Part shown: positions 43,546 through 53,800 of the stretch, one piece after another
Layout: every line of letters starts with the position of its first letter
Position numbering within the stretch: the stretch's first letter is position 1
Source of the DNA: Massilia sp. ST3
Lineage (GTDB): Bacteria > Pseudomonadota > Gammaproteobacteria > Burkholderiales > Burkholderiaceae_D
Assembly: GCF_018119405.1 (NCBI RefSeq)
Contig: NZ_JAGPWC010000030.1
Coordinates: 1-62,449, forward strand
Direction: 5' to 3'
Length of the DNA: 62,449 nucleotides
Program-made: the position numbers and the translations under genes
Notes under the pieces: model-generated
What the model was told of the DNA's origin: nothing
Databases searched by the model: none
The model's input: the letters and a program-made list of their open reading frames with translations, nothing else

Positions 43546-45027
43546 ATGAAACAATCCCTGCAACTCCGCACATCGCAGCATCTTGCACTGACTCCCCAGC
43601 TGCAGCAGTCGATCCGCCTGTTGCAGCTGTCCACGCTCGAACTGCACCAGGAGATCGAGCAGATCCTGTCCGACAACCCCTTGCTGGAAAGGCTGGACGA
43701 TCCGCTCGACCGCTCGGTGCGCCTGCTGGCCGACGGTGCGATCAACAATGCGCCCGCCAACGGCGAGGCGCCGGCGCCCGCCGCCCCGGCGCAGGAAGGC
43801 GAGGCCGCGCCGGCCGCGTCCGGCGAAGCCGGCGAGGGTTTCGAGGGCGGCGACGCCGAACGCGACGCGTCGGACGCCGACTGGGGTTCCGGCGGCGGTT
43901 CCGGCGGCGGCGAGGACGAGGACGGCCGCCCGCAGCTGGAGGCGAGCGCCATCAGCCTGCGCGAGCACCTGATGGAGCAGATTCGCGTCACCGGCTGTTC
44001 CGCGCGCGACCGTGCGCTGGCCGAGCTGGTGATCGACGCGCTCGACGACAACGGCTACCTGGAAGAGCCGTTGGACGAGATCCACGCGCGCCTGCCGGAA
44101 GAGCTCGAGATCGAGATGGACGAGCTGCGCTGCGCCCTGGCGCTGGTGCAGAGCCTGGACCCGGTGGGCGTGGGCGCGCGCAGCGCGGGCGAATGCCTGG
44201 CGCTGCAGATCCGCCGCATGCCGGGCGTGCCGCTGGTGACGCGGCGCCTGGCGCTGAAAATCGTCGAAGGTTACCTGAGCTGGTTCGCCCAGCGCGAGTA
44301 CAGCAAGCTCAAAAAGGCGCTGGACTGCGACGACGAAGACCTGCGCGAGGTGCAGGCCGTGGTGCGCCAGTGCAATCCGCACCCGGGCGCGGCCTTCGCG
44401 TCGAACGTGTCGGACTATGTGGTGCCGGACGTCATCGTGCGCCGCGCCAAGAACGGCTGGGCCGTGATGCTGAACCCGGACGTGATGCCGCGCCTGCGCG
44501 TGAACAGCCTCTACGCCTCGCTCATGAAGCAGGGCAAGTGCGAAGGGCAAATGAATTCGCAGTTGCAGGAAGCCAAGTGGCTGATCAAGAACATGCGCCA
44601 GCGCTTCGACACCATCCTGCGCGTGGCCGAGGCCATTGTCGAGCGCCAGAAGAACTTTTTCTCCCACGGCGCGGTTGCCATGCGGCCCCTTGTTTTACGT
44701 GAGATAGCTGATACACTAGGCCTACACGAAAGCACAATTTCTCGTGTTACAACGCAGAAGTACATGCTGACCCCGCACGGCATGTTCGAGTTGAAATACT
44801 TCTTCGGAAGCCATGTCGCCACCGAAGCGGGGGGAGAAGCCTCCTCGACGGCGATCCGCGCTCTCATTGCGCAATTGACAGGAGCAGAAGACCCTAAGAA
44901 TCCATTATCCGACAGCAAGATCGCGGAGATGCTCGGGGAACAAGGCATGGTCATTGCGCGCAGGACGGTCGCCAAATACCGTGAAGCGCTCAAGATCCCT
45001 CCCGTCAGCCTCCGCAAAGCTTTGTAA
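43546..45027 (+). CDS. rpoN: RNA polymerase sigma-54 factor RpoN
   Basis: Directs RNA polymerase to -24/-12 promoters that need an enhancer-binding ATPase. The 493-aa product has the glutamine-rich region I ([21 protein letters not shown]). An acidic Ala/Gly/Glu-rich linker follows (about 70-130, with a [13 protein letters not shown] stretch), then the core-binding domain and the C-terminal RpoN box [12 protein letters not shown]. The linker is long for the family but region II is known to vary. ATG 43546 is 5 bp after the lptB stop. Confidence 0.96.
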   Translation: MKQSLQLRTSQHLALTPQLQQSIRLLQLSTLELHQEIEQILSDNPLLERLDDPLDRSVRLLADGAINNAPANGEAPAPAAPAQEGEAAPAASGEAGEGFEGGDAERDASDADWGSGGGSGGGEDEDGRPQLEASAISLREHLMEQIRVTGCSARDRALAELVIDALDDNGYLEEPLDEIHARLPEELEIEMDELRCALALVQSLDPVGVGARSAGECLALQIRRMPGVPLVTRRLALKIVEGYLSWFAQREYSKLKKALDCDDEDLREVQAVVRQCNPHPGAAFASNVSDYVVPDVIVRRAKNGWAVMLNPDVMPRLRVNSLYASLMKQGKCEGQMNSQLQEAKWLIKNMRQRFDTILRVAEAIVERQKNFFSHGAVAMRPLVLREIADTLGLHESTISRVTTQKYMLTPHGMFELKYFFGSHVATEAGGEASSTAIRALIAQLTGAEDPKNPLSDSKIAEMLGEQGMVIARRTVAKYREALKIPPVSLRKAL

Positions 45028-45084
45028 CAGCGTTGCCCACTCCCGCCTTGTGCCTGGGCGGCGCGCCTTTTCAAAGGAGTGTGT

Positions 45085-45441
45085 ATGAACCTCACAATCA
45101 GTGGCCACCATCTCGAAGTGACTCCCGCTATCCGTGAATATGTTCAGAATAAGCTCGAGCGCATCATCCGGCATTTCGATCAAGTGATCGACACCCACGT
45201 CTTCCTCGCCGTCGACAACCTCACTGAAAAAGAAAAAAGGCAAAAAGCTGAAATCAATGTCCAGGTGTCCGGCAAAACCCTGCACGTGGCCAGTGTCGCG
45301 CAAGACCTGTATGCCGCAATCGACACGCTGATGGACAAGCTGGATCGACAGGTTCTGAAACACAAGCAGATGTTGAAAGACCATAACCACCAGGCGATCA
45401 AGCGCCTGCCCGACCAGGGCGAAGAAGCCGCTGCAGCCTGA
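45085..45441 (+). CDS. hpf: short-form ribosome hibernation promoting factor
   Basis: HPF binds the 30S decoding region and helps ribosomes dimerise in stationary phase. The 118-aa product starts MNLTISGHHLEVTPAIREYVQNK and has the beta-alpha-beta-beta-beta-alpha HPF core; no long-form C-terminal domain follows. AAAGGAG before ATG 45085 fixes the start. The rpoN-hpf pairing is widely conserved and a strong terminator follows. Confidence 0.95.
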   Translation: MNLTISGHHLEVTPAIREYVQNKLERIIRHFDQVIDTHVFLAVDNLTEKEKRQKAEINVQVSGKTLHVASVAQDLYAAIDTLMDKLDRQVLKHKQMLKDHNHQAIKRLPDQGEEAAAA

Positions 45442-45463
45442 CAGGCAGCAGGGCACACCAGCT

Positions 45464-45490
45464 AAGGGCGTCTGAGGGGACGCCCTTTTT
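45464..45490 (+). terminator. terminator of the kdsD-hpf operon
   Basis: AAGGGCGTC/GACGCCCTT with a 6-nt loop and T5 tail, 23 bp past the hpf stop. Confidence 0.88.
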
Positions 45491-45516
45491 GCGTCTGGAC
45501 CTTCCATGAATATCCG

Positions 45517-45600
45517 TCGGGTTGGCGGTTCCGCCGCGAACGCGCCCAACTCGCGGATGAGCAGCCGTAGGGTTGGCGGCTTCGCCGCCAACGCGTTCAA
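45517..45600. repeat. two members of the GTAGGGTTGGCGG palindrome family
   Basis: A degraded copy (GGGTTGGCGGTTCCGCCGCGAACGC) is followed by GTAGGGTTGGCGGC-TTC-GCCGCCAACGCG. GCGGATGAGCAG between them also occurs inside the 221-bp repeats at 3663 and 3884, linking the two repeat types. The rest of the gap to 45739 shows no gene. Confidence 0.7.
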
Positions 45601-45738
45601 ACATGGTCCCCGGACCGTGCGCGGCAACGAAGCCGTAACGATCGCCGCGTCGGCGGCAGAGCCGCCGCCCCTGCGCAATTTGTGTAGTGGGCCTGCGTGT
45701 TCTGTAAAATACATGTCTTTTATTTCACAGCACACGCC

Positions 45739-46824
45739 ATGACCGACCACGTCCTGACCCGCGTCGCCAACCGTACCGGCATCATTACCCTTGATCGCCC
45801 GAAGGCCCTGAACTCCCTGTCGCTCGAGATGGTGCGCGCCCTGACCGCCATCCTGCTCGAATGGCAGGACCATGAGGGCGTCGACGCCGTGGTGATCACC
45901 AGCACCAGCGAGAAGGCCTTGTGCGCGGGCGGCGACATCCGCTTCTTCCACGACGTGGGCCACGCGACCCCGATGGGCGGCAGTGCGCTGCTGGAAGACT
46001 TCTTTACCGAGGAATACGCCCTCAACCACCTGATCCACTTCTATCCGAAGCCCTACATCGCCGTCATGGACGGCGTGGTGATGGGCGGCGGCATGGGCAT
46101 CGCCCAGGGCGGCCCGGATTGCGGCCTGCGCATCGTGACCGACCGCACCAAGATGGCCATGCCCGAAGTGAACATCGGCCTGTTCCCGGACGTCGGCGGC
46201 AGCCACTTCCTGTCGCATGCGCCCGGCCAGCTGGGCAACTACCTGGGCCTGACCGGCCTGACGGTGGGCGCGGCCGATGCGCTCTACGTGGGCCTGGCGG
46301 ACGTGTTCGTGCCGGGCGCCGAACTGGCCGGCCTGAACGCGCTCATCGAGAACACGCCGGGCAAGGAACTGCCGGCGGCGATCCGCGCCTTCGCGGCGCC
46401 GTTCGCGGATCAAGCTGGCGCCAGCGAGCTGCAGGCGCAGCGCGCGGCGATCGACGCGCATTTCGGCGCGGCCTCGGTGGCGGCGATCATGGCATCCCTG
46501 GCGCGCGACGAGAGCCCGTTCGCGCAAAAGGCGCTCAAGGCGATGCGCCTGCGTTCGCCCCTGATGATGTGCGTGACGCGCGAATTGCTGGTGCGCGGCG
46601 CATCGATGGACGTGGCGGACTGCCTGCGCATGGAGCGCAACCTGGTGCGCCGCAATTTCGAGCACGGCGAAGTGCTGGAAGGCGTGCGGGCGCTGGTGAT
46701 CGACAAGGACAATGCGCCCAAGTGGAACCCCGCGACCCTGGAAGAAGTGACGCCGCAGATGGTGGAGCGCTTCTTCGAGCCGGCCTGGCCGGCCTGGGCG
46801 CATCCGCTGCGGCACCTGGCCTGA
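45739..46824 (+). CDS. 3-hydroxyisobutyryl-CoA hydrolase (ECH_2 family)
   Basis: Releases 3-hydroxyisobutyrate in valine breakdown; related enzymes are enoyl-CoA hydratases. The 361-aa length and the C-terminal part (LVRRNFEHGEVLEGVRALVIDKDNAPKWNP) are typical of the hydrolase group rather than the 260-aa hydratases. The crotonase oxyanion-hole motifs are KALCAGGDIRFF and MDGVVMGGGMGI, and the PEVNIGLFPDVGGS block with conserved Glu and Asp is present. ATG 45739 starts the conserved domain. No other valine-pathway gene is adjacent. Confidence 0.88.
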   Translation: MTDHVLTRVANRTGIITLDRPKALNSLSLEMVRALTAILLEWQDHEGVDAVVITSTSEKALCAGGDIRFFHDVGHATPMGGSALLEDFFTEEYALNHLIHFYPKPYIAVMDGVVMGGGMGIAQGGPDCGLRIVTDRTKMAMPEVNIGLFPDVGGSHFLSHAPGQLGNYLGLTGLTVGAADALYVGLADVFVPGAELAGLNALIENTPGKELPAAIRAFAAPFADQAGASELQAQRAAIDAHFGAASVAAIMASLARDESPFAQKALKAMRLRSPLMMCVTRELLVRGASMDVADCLRMERNLVRRNFEHGEVLEGVRALVIDKDNAPKWNPATLEEVTPQMVERFFEPAWPAWAHPLRHLA

Positions 46825-46895
46825 CATGATGGCGGCTTGACCGCCAGACCCGGCGCCAGCACAATCAAGCGCGCGCCCTAGACCGAGGAGTACCG

Positions 46896-47774
46896 ATGAA
46901 GGCATTGACCAGTCTGTTGTTCCTCCTGCTCCTGCCGACCTGCGCCGTCCAGGCCGCGCCCCAGGCCAAGCCGGACCCCGCCATGTTCCTGCCCGGCGTC
47001 GTGTCCGACGACGGCGCCTTCGGCCTGACCTTGTCCCCGGACGGGCAGCACGCGCTGTGGGTGAAGTCCGGCGGTACCCGGGCGCGGCTCGTGATCATGG
47101 AGGCGCGCAAGGTGAACGGCGCCTGGCAGGCGCCGTCGGTGGCGCCGTTCTCGGGCGTGGAGGGGGCCAACGACATCGACCCGATGTTCAGCCCGGACGG
47201 CCGCAGCCTGATCTTCCAGTCGAACCGCCCGGTGCCGGACCGGCCGGCGCGCAAGGGCTTCGATATCTACGCCGTGGAGCGCACGGCCCAGGGCTGGGGC
47301 GCGGTGCGCCACCTGGGGCACGAGATCAACACCGACGCCTCCGAGTCGTCGGCCGCGATGGCCGCCAACGGCAGCATCTACTTCATGAAGGAAGCGCCGG
47401 GCATGCAGTCCGACCTGTGGGTGTCGGAGCTGGTGGGCGGCCGCTACGGCGCGCCGCGCAACCTCGGCCTGCCGGTCAACACCAAGGCGCGCGAGTCGAA
47501 TCCCTATGTCGCTCCGGACGAAAGCTACCTGATCTATTTCTCGGCGGCCGACCTGGAAACGCGCCCCGACCTGTTCATCGCCTTCCGCGAAAAGGGACGC
47601 TGGAGCACGCCGAAACGCCTGCGGGCGCCGATCAATTCGAACGATCCGGACGATGCGGAATTCACGCCTTTCGTGCATGGTTCCACCTTGTACCTGGGGC
47701 GGCAGCGGCGGACGGGGGAGCGCTTTATCGAGAATATCTACGCGTATCCGTTTGATGCGCGGGAGTATCGCTAG
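46896..47774 (+). CDS. exported PD40/TolB-like beta-propeller protein
   Basis: The 292-aa product has a signal peptide (KALTSLLFLLLLPTCAVQA) followed by WD40-like PD40 blades such as DIDPMFSPDGRSLIFQSNRP, YVAPDESYLIYFSA and DAEFTPFVHGSTLYLG. Such proteins are periplasmic, and their ligands are not known from sequence. GAGGAG precedes ATG 46896. Its 3' end faces the convergent rapZ. Confidence 0.78.
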   Translation: MKALTSLLFLLLLPTCAVQAAPQAKPDPAMFLPGVVSDDGAFGLTLSPDGQHALWVKSGGTRARLVIMEARKVNGAWQAPSVAPFSGVEGANDIDPMFSPDGRSLIFQSNRPVPDRPARKGFDIYAVERTAQGWGAVRHLGHEINTDASESSAAMAANGSIYFMKEAPGMQSDLWVSELVGGRYGAPRNLGLPVNTKARESNPYVAPDESYLIYFSAADLETRPDLFIAFREKGRWSTPKRLRAPINSNDPDDAEFTPFVHGSTLYLGRQRRTGERFIENIYAYPFDAREYR

Positions 47775-47879
47775 GCCTGGCTTTGCCGGAAGTCGTAGGC
47801 GCCAGTGGCGCGTACGACGTGCTAGAGGAGCGGGTGGTCTGGTAGTTCGTGGCTGCTCTTGCGAGCAAAGCACCTGGCA

Positions 47880-48758
47880 TCACGCCGTCAAATTCTTCGG
47901 CTGCTCCCGATGCCGCACGATGACCCGTTCGGTCGTCCCGAAATACGCCCCCAGGCGCTCCGCCATGTACACCGAGCGGTGCTGCCCACCCGTACAGCCC
48001 ACTGCCACCGTAAGGTAGCTGCGGTTATCGGTCTTGAACGAAGGCAGCCATTTCTCCACGAAGGCGCGGATGTCCTCCAGCATTTCGGCCGCGCTCGGCT
48101 GGGCGTCGAGGAAGGCGATCACCGGCGCGTCGCGGCCCGTGAGCGGACGCAGGGCCAGGTCGTAATAGGGATTCGGGATCGCCCGCACGTCGAACACGAA
48201 GTCCGCATCGAGCGGCACGCCGACCTTGAAGGCGAAGGATTCGAAGAACAGGGTCAGGGGCGCATGCGCGAGCTCGGCCAGTTCCTTGATCCAGGCGCGC
48301 AGCTTGTTGGCCGACAGTTCCGAGGTGTCGATCACGTGGCCCAGGTTCTCGATCGCCGAAAGGCGCTCGCGTTCCTCGGCGATGCATTCGATCAGGGTGC
48401 GGCGCGAGGCCGGGTTCTCGCCGGGGCGCAGCTCGTGCGACAGCGGGTGGCTGCGCCGGGTTTCCGAGAAACGCGCCACCAGCGAATGGGTGCTCGAGGT
48501 CAGGAACATCACCTTGACCGAGTGGCCTTCCTCGCGCAGGCGGCGCACGCTGACGGGCAGCTCCACCAGCGACTCGGCGCTGCGGGCGTCGACCGCGACC
48601 GCGATCTTGCCGGTGCCGGATTCATTGACCGTCGACACGAGGGCCGGCAGCAGCGCGGGCGGCAGGTTATCGACGCAGTAGTAACCCGCGTCTTCGAGGA
48701 CATTGAGGGCAACCGATTTGCCCGAGCCGGAAATGCCGGTGATGAGGACGATGTGCAT
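47880..48758 (-). CDS. rapZ: RNase adapter / nucleotide-binding protein RapZ
   Basis: RapZ guides RNase E to small RNAs that set glucosamine-6-phosphate synthase levels in enterobacteria; the role in betaproteobacteria is less clear. The 292-aa product has Walker [11 protein letters not shown] at residues 6-15, [11 protein letters not shown] and the C-terminal domain with [17 protein letters not shown]. It follows hprK by 49 bp in the same direction, forming a ptsN-hprK-rapZ unit. Confidence 0.95.
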   Translation of the reverse strand: MHIVLITGISGSGKSVALNVLEDAGYYCVDNLPPALLPALVSTVNESGTGKIAVAVDARSAESLVELPVSVRRLREEGHSVKVMFLTSSTHSLVARFSETRRSHPLSHELRPGENPASRRTLIECIAEERERLSAIENLGHVIDTSELSANKLRAWIKELAELAHAPLTLFFESFAFKVGVPLDADFVFDVRAIPNPYYDLALRPLTGRDAPVIAFLDAQPSAAEMLEDIRAFVEKWLPSFKTDNRSYLTVAVGCTGGQHRSVYMAERLGAYFGTTERVIVRHREQPKNLTA

Positions 48759-48807
48759 GCGGCGATGATACCAAAAACCGCGGCGGCTTTACGCCTGGAC
48801 GGAACGC

Positions 48808-49749
48808 TTAGTCCGAGCTCATGGCCTGGCGCTGGCGTTCCATGAATTCCTGCAGCGTGTCGATGCCGCGCAGCTGCAGGATGGTGTTGCGCACGGCGGC
48901 CTCGAGCAGCACCGCGATGTTGCGGCCGGCCGCCACGGGAATCACGACCTTGCGGATCGGCAGGCCCAGCACGTCCTCGGTGGGGAAGTGGAAGGGCAGG
49001 CGCTCCACCTCTTCGTCGAGCGCGCCGCGCTTGACCAGGTGGACGATCAGCTTGAGGCGCATCTTGCGCCGCACCGCGGTCTCGCCGAAGATCGCCTTGA
49101 TGTCCAGCAGGCCCAGGCCGCGCACTTCCAGCAGGTTCTGCAGCAGCGGCGGGCAGCGGCCCTCGATCATGTTGGGCGCGATGCGCGAGAATTCCACCGC
49201 GTCGTCGGCCACCAGGCCGTGCGAACGCGAGATCAGTTCCAGGCCCAGCTCGCTCTTGCCCAGGCCAGAATCGCCGGTGATCAGGACGCCCACGCCGAGC
49301 ACGTCCATGAACACGCCGTGCATGATCACGCGCTGGGCCAGCTTCTTGGACAGGTAGACGCGCAGGAAGTCGATCACCTGGGCCGCCGGCAGCGGTGTCG
49401 AGAACAGGGGGATGTTCTGCTCGTCGCAGATGGCGAGGATGTCGGGCGGGGTTTCCAGGCCCTGCGCGATGATCAGGGCCGGCGGGCCGCCGCCGATCAG
49501 TTCGCCGATCACGTGGCTGCGCGAACTCGATTTGAGGCGGTGGTAGTAATTCAGTTCCTGGTGCCCGAAGACCTGGATGCGGCCCGGGTGAATCAGGTTC
49601 AAGTGGCCGACCTGGTCGGCCGCCGACGCCGCGTCGCCCGCGATCTGGCGCTCGCCGCCGGGGAAGCCCGCGAACCAGCCAAGCTGGAGGCTGTCGCGAT
49701 TGTCGTCGTACAGCCTTTGGATGGTCAGCGGTGATTGCAGCATGGGCAT
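48808..49749 (-). CDS. hprK: HPr kinase/phosphorylase HprK
   Basis: Phosphorylates and dephosphorylates Ser46 of HPr. The product of about 313 aa has an N-terminal domain ([23 protein letters not shown]) and a C-terminal kinase core with Walker [18 protein letters not shown] near residue 155, and the HprK signature [23 protein letters not shown] at 49749 or 49743 is likely; the GTG at 49761 gives a longer form. In betaproteobacteria this enzyme works with PtsN and HPr in regulation rather than sugar uptake. Confidence 0.94.
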   Translation of the reverse strand: MPMLQSPLTIQRLYDDNRDSLQLGWFAGFPGGERQIAGDAASAADQVGHLNLIHPGRIQVFGHQELNYYHRLKSSSRSHVIGELIGGGPPALIIAQGLETPPDILAICDEQNIPLFSTPLPAAQVIDFLRVYLSKKLAQRVIMHGVFMDVLGVGVLITGDSGLGKSELGLELISRSHGLVADDAVEFSRIAPNMIEGRCPPLLQNLLEVRGLGLLDIKAIFGETAVRRKMRLKLIVHLVKRGALDEEVERLPFHFPTEDVLGLPIRKVVIPVAAGRNIAVLLEAAVRNTILQLRGIDTLQEFMERQRQAMSSD

Positions 49750-49790
49750 TGTCGAAGGCACGGCGGGATTGCCATGCAGAACAGTGTAAC

Positions 49791-50273
49791 TTAGCCCAGG
49801 GCTTGCAGGCTAGGTTGCCAGTTGATGATGCGCTCGTGGACCGATTTGGGATCCATGTCGGTGGCCAGGGCGTTGCGCACCGCTTCGTCGGAGAACAGCT
49901 CGGCGATCTCGGACAGGATTTCCAGGTGCTGCTGGGTGACGTGGTCCGGGATCAGGAGGAAGAACAGCAGGCTGACCGGCTGGCCGTCGGGCGACTCGAA
50001 AGGAATCGGCTCCTTCAGGCGCACGAAGGCGGCGAGCGGGGCCTTGAGGCTCTTGCTGCCCTTGATGCGGCCGTGCGGAACGGCGACGCCGTGGCCCAGG
50101 CCGGTCGAACCGAGACGCTCGCGGGCGAACAGGTTGTCCGACACGGTCGAACGCGCGATGCCGCAGTTGTTCTCGAAGATCAGGCCGGCCTGCTCGAAAG
50201 CACGCTTCTTGCTCGACACTTCGAGGTCGAGCTGCACGTTCTCGAGCGAAAGGATTTTGCTAAGATTGGTCAT
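49791..50273 (-). CDS. ptsN: nitrogen-regulatory EIIA protein PtsN
   Basis: EIIA-Ntr is the terminal phosphoacceptor of the nitrogen PTS and controls potassium transport and stress genes. The 160-aa product has the EIIA type-2 fold with the phosphorylated His in [15 protein letters not shown] near residue 68. The ATG at 50273 begins the conserved [13 protein letters not shown]; the longer frame is spurious. It leads the ptsN-hprK-rapZ operon, oriented against rpoN-hpf, whereas in many proteobacteria ptsN follows hpf directly. Confidence 0.94.
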   Translation of the reverse strand: MTNLSKILSLENVQLDLEVSSKKRAFEQAGLIFENNCGIARSTVSDNLFARERLGSTGLGHGVAVPHGRIKGSKSLKAPLAAFVRLKEPIPFESPDGQPVSLLFFLLIPDHVTQQHLEILSEIAELFSDEAVRNALATDMDPKSVHERIINWQPSLQALG

Positions 50274-50557
50274 GACATATGGTGCGGTGCACAAGTGGAG
50301 TGCTTGCGAGCACGAATTATAGGCCTGTTTCACAGCCGTGACATGCGATTTCGCGTCCGCTCGAAGGCCTTGCCGAAAGCCGCATTCCTACTCGACGAAA
50401 GTGGGGGCCGCCTGCCGAATTCTCCAGTGATTTAGGACGCAATTTCCTTAATGAAATTAGACTGCCGGGCCAGCGAACGTACGCCCGTCCTGTGTTCCGC
50501 CAATTTTTGAACATGTGCTGCTCAAAAAACGGGCAATGAGAAAAAGATCACGTTTTT

Positions 50558-50618
50558 CGGTCCGGACTGTGTGATGCCGGCCACGGCTGTGGCCTAAATC
50601 GTACATCCGTCCGGACCG
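50558..50618 (-). terminator. structured 3' region of queF
   Basis: CGGTCCGGAC (50558-50567) and GTCCGGACCG (50609-50618) are perfect inverted arms enclosing a second hairpin, GGCCAC/GTGGCC. On the minus strand the structure is followed by GAAAAACG and later a T5 and a T6 run. It lies directly behind queF and probably ends its transcript. Confidence 0.6.
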
Positions 50619-50625
50619 ATGCGCC

Positions 50626-51453
50626 TTACTGACGAGCGGTGCGCAGGTTTGGCGGTTTGCCGGTGCTGAAATTCGCGCGCCAGGGATTGATGTCGAGGCC
50701 GCCGCGGCGGGTGTAGCGGGCGTACACGGCCAGCTTGGTCGGCTTGCACTGGCGCAGGACGTCCATGAAGATGCGTTCGACACATTGCTCGTGGAACTCG
50801 TTGTGCTCGCGGAAGCCGATCAGGTATTTCAGCAGGCCTTCCTGCTCGATCTGCGGACCGGCGTAATGGATCTGCACGGTGCCCCAGTCCGGCTGGCCGG
50901 TGACCAGGCAGTTCGACTTGAGCAGGTGCGACACCAGGGTCTCCTCGACCGGGGCTTCGGCGTGATTGGCGGTGAGCAGGTGGGGCGCCGGCACGTAGGC
51001 GTCGATCTCGATGTCGAGGCGGTCGAGCAGGGTGCCCTCGAACTCGCCCATCCTGAGGCTGCCGAAGGCGTCCGGCGTGGTGAGCGCCACGTGGACCGGC
51101 GCGCCGAAGGCGTTCGACAGGTCTTCGCGCAGCAGCGCCAGCAAGGCGTCGGTATTCGCCAGGCGGGTCTGGTTGAAGGAATTCAGGTAGAGCTTGAAGG
51201 ACTTCGACTCGACGATATTGGGCGAATCGGCCGGCGCGCTGAAGGTGGCGATCGCCACCTGCGGCTTGCCGCGCATGTTCAGCCACGACAGCTCGTAGGC
51301 GTTCCAGATATCGACCCCGAAGAAGGGAAGCGTACCCGACAGCCCGAGCTCCTCGCGCTTTTGCTGGCGCGGAATCGGGAACAGCAGTTCGGGCGCGTAC
51401 TGGCTCTGGTAGGCGGCGGTTTTGCCAAGTGGCGATTGATCAGGAGTATTCAT
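50626..51453 (-). CDS. queF: NADPH-dependent 7-cyano-7-deazaguanine reductase QueF (type II)
   Basis: Reduces preQ0 to preQ1 in queuosine synthesis. The 275-aa bimodular length is that of E. coli-type QueF. The QueF motif [15 protein letters not shown] is near residue 90, the catalytic Cys is in [12 protein letters not shown] near residue 180, and [13 protein letters not shown] lies in the second module. ATG 51453 begins the conserved protein; a longer frame reads into a repeat. Confidence 0.95.
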   Translation of the reverse strand: MNTPDQSPLGKTAAYQSQYAPELLFPIPRQQKREELGLSGTLPFFGVDIWNAYELSWLNMRGKPQVAIATFSAPADSPNIVESKSFKLYLNSFNQTRLANTDALLALLREDLSNAFGAPVHVALTTPDAFGSLRMGEFEGTLLDRLDIEIDAYVPAPHLLTANHAEAPVEETLVSHLLKSNCLVTGQPDWGTVQIHYAGPQIEQEGLLKYLIGFREHNEFHEQCVERIFMDVLRQCKPTKLAVYARYTRRGGLDINPWRANFSTGKPPNLRTARQ

Positions 51454-51455
51454 AG

Positions 51456-51534
51456 GTAGGGTGGACGGGTTCCCCGTCCACGCGTTCAACAATCGGTAGC
51501 GGACGCGCGGATCACGCCGTCCGCTGTTGGTCGC
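51456..51534. repeat. dispersed palindrome between queF and ilvA
   Basis: GTAGG precedes GTGGACGGG-TTC-CCCGTCCAC, a perfect 9-bp hairpin, then GCGTTCAACAATCGGTAGCGGACGCG. It is the GTGGACGG variant of the palindrome family and lies within 5 bp of the queF start codon. Confidence 0.7.
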
Positions 51535-53073
51535 TTACGACCCCAGGAACAACTTATACACCGGATTGGCGCTCTCGTCCCAATACCGGTAGCCCAGCGT
51601 CGCCAGGAAGCGCGTGAACTCGTCCATCTCCGCCTTCGGCACCTGCAGCCCGACCAGGATGCGCCCCACGTCGCCGCCCTGGTTCCGGTAGTGGAACAGC
51701 GAGATGTTCCAGTTCGGCGCCATGCTTTCCAGGAAGCGCATCAGCGCGCCGGGCCGCTCGGGGAATTCGAAACGATACAGCAGTTCATCCTGCGCCAGCG
51801 CGCTCTTTCCCCCTACCAGGTGGCGGATGTGCAGCTTGGCCAGTTCGTCGTAGGTCAGGTCGAGGGTGCGGAAGCCGTGTTCCTCGAAGGTGCGCGCCAG
51901 CAGGTGCGATTCGCTGCGGCTGGCGATCTGCGCGCCCACGAACACATGGGCTTCGCTTTCGTCGCTGATGCGGTAGTTGAACTCGGTGACGTTGCGCGGG
52001 CCGACCAGCGCGCAGAAGCGCCGGAAGCTGCCGCGCTGCTCGGGAATCGTCACCGCGAACACGGCTTCGCGCGATTCACCCAGTTCCGCGCGTTCGGCAA
52101 CGAAGCGCAGGCGGTCGAAGTTCATGTTGGCGCCGCAGGCCACCGCCACCAGGGTTTCGTTCTTCACCGGCTCGCGGTGCATCTGCGAGCGTTCGACATA
52201 GGCCTTGGCGCCGGCCACGGCCAGCGCGCCGGCCGGCTCGAGGATGCTGCGGGTGTCCTGGAACACGTCCTGGATCGCGGCGCAGATGGCGTCGGTATCG
52301 ACCAGGATGATCTCGTCCACCACCTGCTGCGCCACGCGGAAGGTTTCCTCGCCCACCAGGCGCACGGCGGTGCCGTCCGAGAACAGGCCGACGTCGGGCA
52401 GGGTGATGCGTTCGCCGGCCTTGAGGCTGCGCGCCATCGCGTCCGAGTCCAGGGTCTGCACGCCGATCACCTTGATGTCCGGGCGCACCGCCTTGATGTA
52501 GGCGCCCACGCCCGCGACCAGGCCGCCGCCGCCGATGGCCACGAACACCGCGTGGATCGGGCCGGAATGCTGGCGCAGGATCTCCATGCCGATCGTGCCC
52601 TGGCCGGCAATCACGTCCGGATCGTCGAAGGGGTGGACGAAAGTCAGGCGCTGTTCCTTTTCGAGCAGCAGGGCGTGGTTGTAGGCGTCGGTGTAGGAAT
52701 CGCCATGCAGCACCACCTCGACGCTGGCGCCGCCGCGCGCCTTGACGGCGTCGATCTTCACCTGCGGCGTGGTGGTCGGCATCACGATCAGCGCACGGCA
52801 GCCCAGGCGGCAGGCCGACAGGGCCACGCCTTGCGCGTGGTTGCCGGCCGACGCGCAGATCACGCCGCGCTTGAGCTGCTCGGGCGAGAGGTTAGCCATC
52901 TTGTTGTAGGCGCCGCGCAGCTTGAAGCTGAACACACTCTGCATGTCCTCGCGCTTGAAGTAAATGCGGTTGCCCATGCGCTGGGACAGCGTGGGCGCCA
53001 GTTCCAGCGGCGTTTCCTCGGCCACGTCGTAGACGCGGGCGGTCAGGATTTTCTTCAGGTAGTCGGTAGTCAT
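51535..53073 (-). CDS. ilvA: biosynthetic threonine deaminase IlvA
   Basis: PLP enzyme that converts threonine to 2-oxobutyrate, the first step to isoleucine. The 512-aa product has the PLP-lysine motif SVFSFKLRGAYNK near residue 60 and the glycine loop in AIGGGGLVAGVG. Two C-terminal ACT-like regulatory domains (about 330-510) bind isoleucine and valine, marking the biosynthetic form. ATG 53073 starts the conserved protein; the longer frame covers the divergent promoter region with yqaA. Confidence 0.95.
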   Translation of the reverse strand: MTTDYLKKILTARVYDVAEETPLELAPTLSQRMGNRIYFKREDMQSVFSFKLRGAYNKMANLSPEQLKRGVICASAGNHAQGVALSACRLGCRALIVMPTTTPQVKIDAVKARGGASVEVVLHGDSYTDAYNHALLLEKEQRLTFVHPFDDPDVIAGQGTIGMEILRQHSGPIHAVFVAIGGGGLVAGVGAYIKAVRPDIKVIGVQTLDSDAMARSLKAGERITLPDVGLFSDGTAVRLVGEETFRVAQQVVDEIILVDTDAICAAIQDVFQDTRSILEPAGALAVAGAKAYVERSQMHREPVKNETLVAVACGANMNFDRLRFVAERAELGESREAVFAVTIPEQRGSFRRFCALVGPRNVTEFNYRISDESEAHVFVGAQIASRSESHLLARTFEEHGFRTLDLTYDELAKLHIRHLVGGKSALAQDELLYRFEFPERPGALMRFLESMAPNWNISLFHYRNQGGDVGRILVGLQVPKAEMDEFTRFLATLGYRYWDESANPVYKLFLGS

Positions 53074-53233
53074 GGTCGGATAGCGGTAATGGTGGCCATT
53101 GCTGGCGGTCCGGGACGACGCGAACTGGTTTGCCGGGAGGATGACCGTGGCGCGCAGTGCAAGGTAATGCAATACGAGGGCTGGATGACAGGCTCGTCGT
53201 ATCGTGTCGTGACGATAAGTGAGGGTCATTATA

Positions 53234-53773
53234 ATGGACGCTCGACACTACCGCTCCAGCCGACCATCGATGATCGAAAACGCCGTCCTCTGGCTCCTGA
53301 ACGTGCTTGCCGCGCCGACCGTGGGGCTGACGTCCGTATTCCTCATCAGCTTCGTGTCGGCAACCCTATTGCCGCTGGGCTCGGAACCGGCGGTGTTCGC
53401 GGTGGTGAAGGCGAACCCGGCGATGTTCTGGCCGGCGATCCTGGTAGCCACGGTCGGCAACACCCTGGGCGGGGCGGTCGACTACTTCCTCGGCTATCGC
53501 GCCAAGGTGGCCTTCGCCCGCGAACGCCAGAGCCGCTGGTTCGGCTGGCTCAAGAAATACGGCGCCAAGACCATGCTGCTGTCCTGGGTGCCGGGCGTGG
53601 GCGATCCGCTATGCACCCTGGCCGGCTGGCTGCATTTGCCGTTCTGGCCGAGCGTGATGTACATGGCGATCGGCAAGTTCATGCGCTATGTGACGATGAC
53701 GGCGGTGCTGCTGTATATCCCGAACGGGTTCTGGAAGACGGTGGGGGATTTCTTCGAGCGGCTGATTGGCTGA
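53234..53773 (+). CDS. YqaA/DedA-like (VTT domain) inner-membrane protein
   Basis: The 179-aa product has four to five hydrophobic segments and the VTT-type pattern: LTSVFLISFVSATLLPLGSEP, GNTLGGAVDYFLGY, then KKYGAKTMLLSWVPGVGDPLCTLAGWL. YqaA relatives belong to the SNARE-associated/DedA superfamily, some of whose members move lipids or support membrane homeostasis. GAGGG eight bases before ATG 53234 sets the start; ATG 53270 is possible. It diverges from ilvA. Confidence 0.83.
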   Translation: MDARHYRSSRPSMIENAVLWLLNVLAAPTVGLTSVFLISFVSATLLPLGSEPAVFAVVKANPAMFWPAILVATVGNTLGGAVDYFLGYRAKVAFARERQSRWFGWLKKYGAKTMLLSWVPGVGDPLCTLAGWLHLPFWPSVMYMAIGKFMRYVTMTAVLLYIPNGFWKTVGDFFERLIG

Positions 53774-53800
53774 TCGGCTAACGCGCACCGTTAGCCGTGA

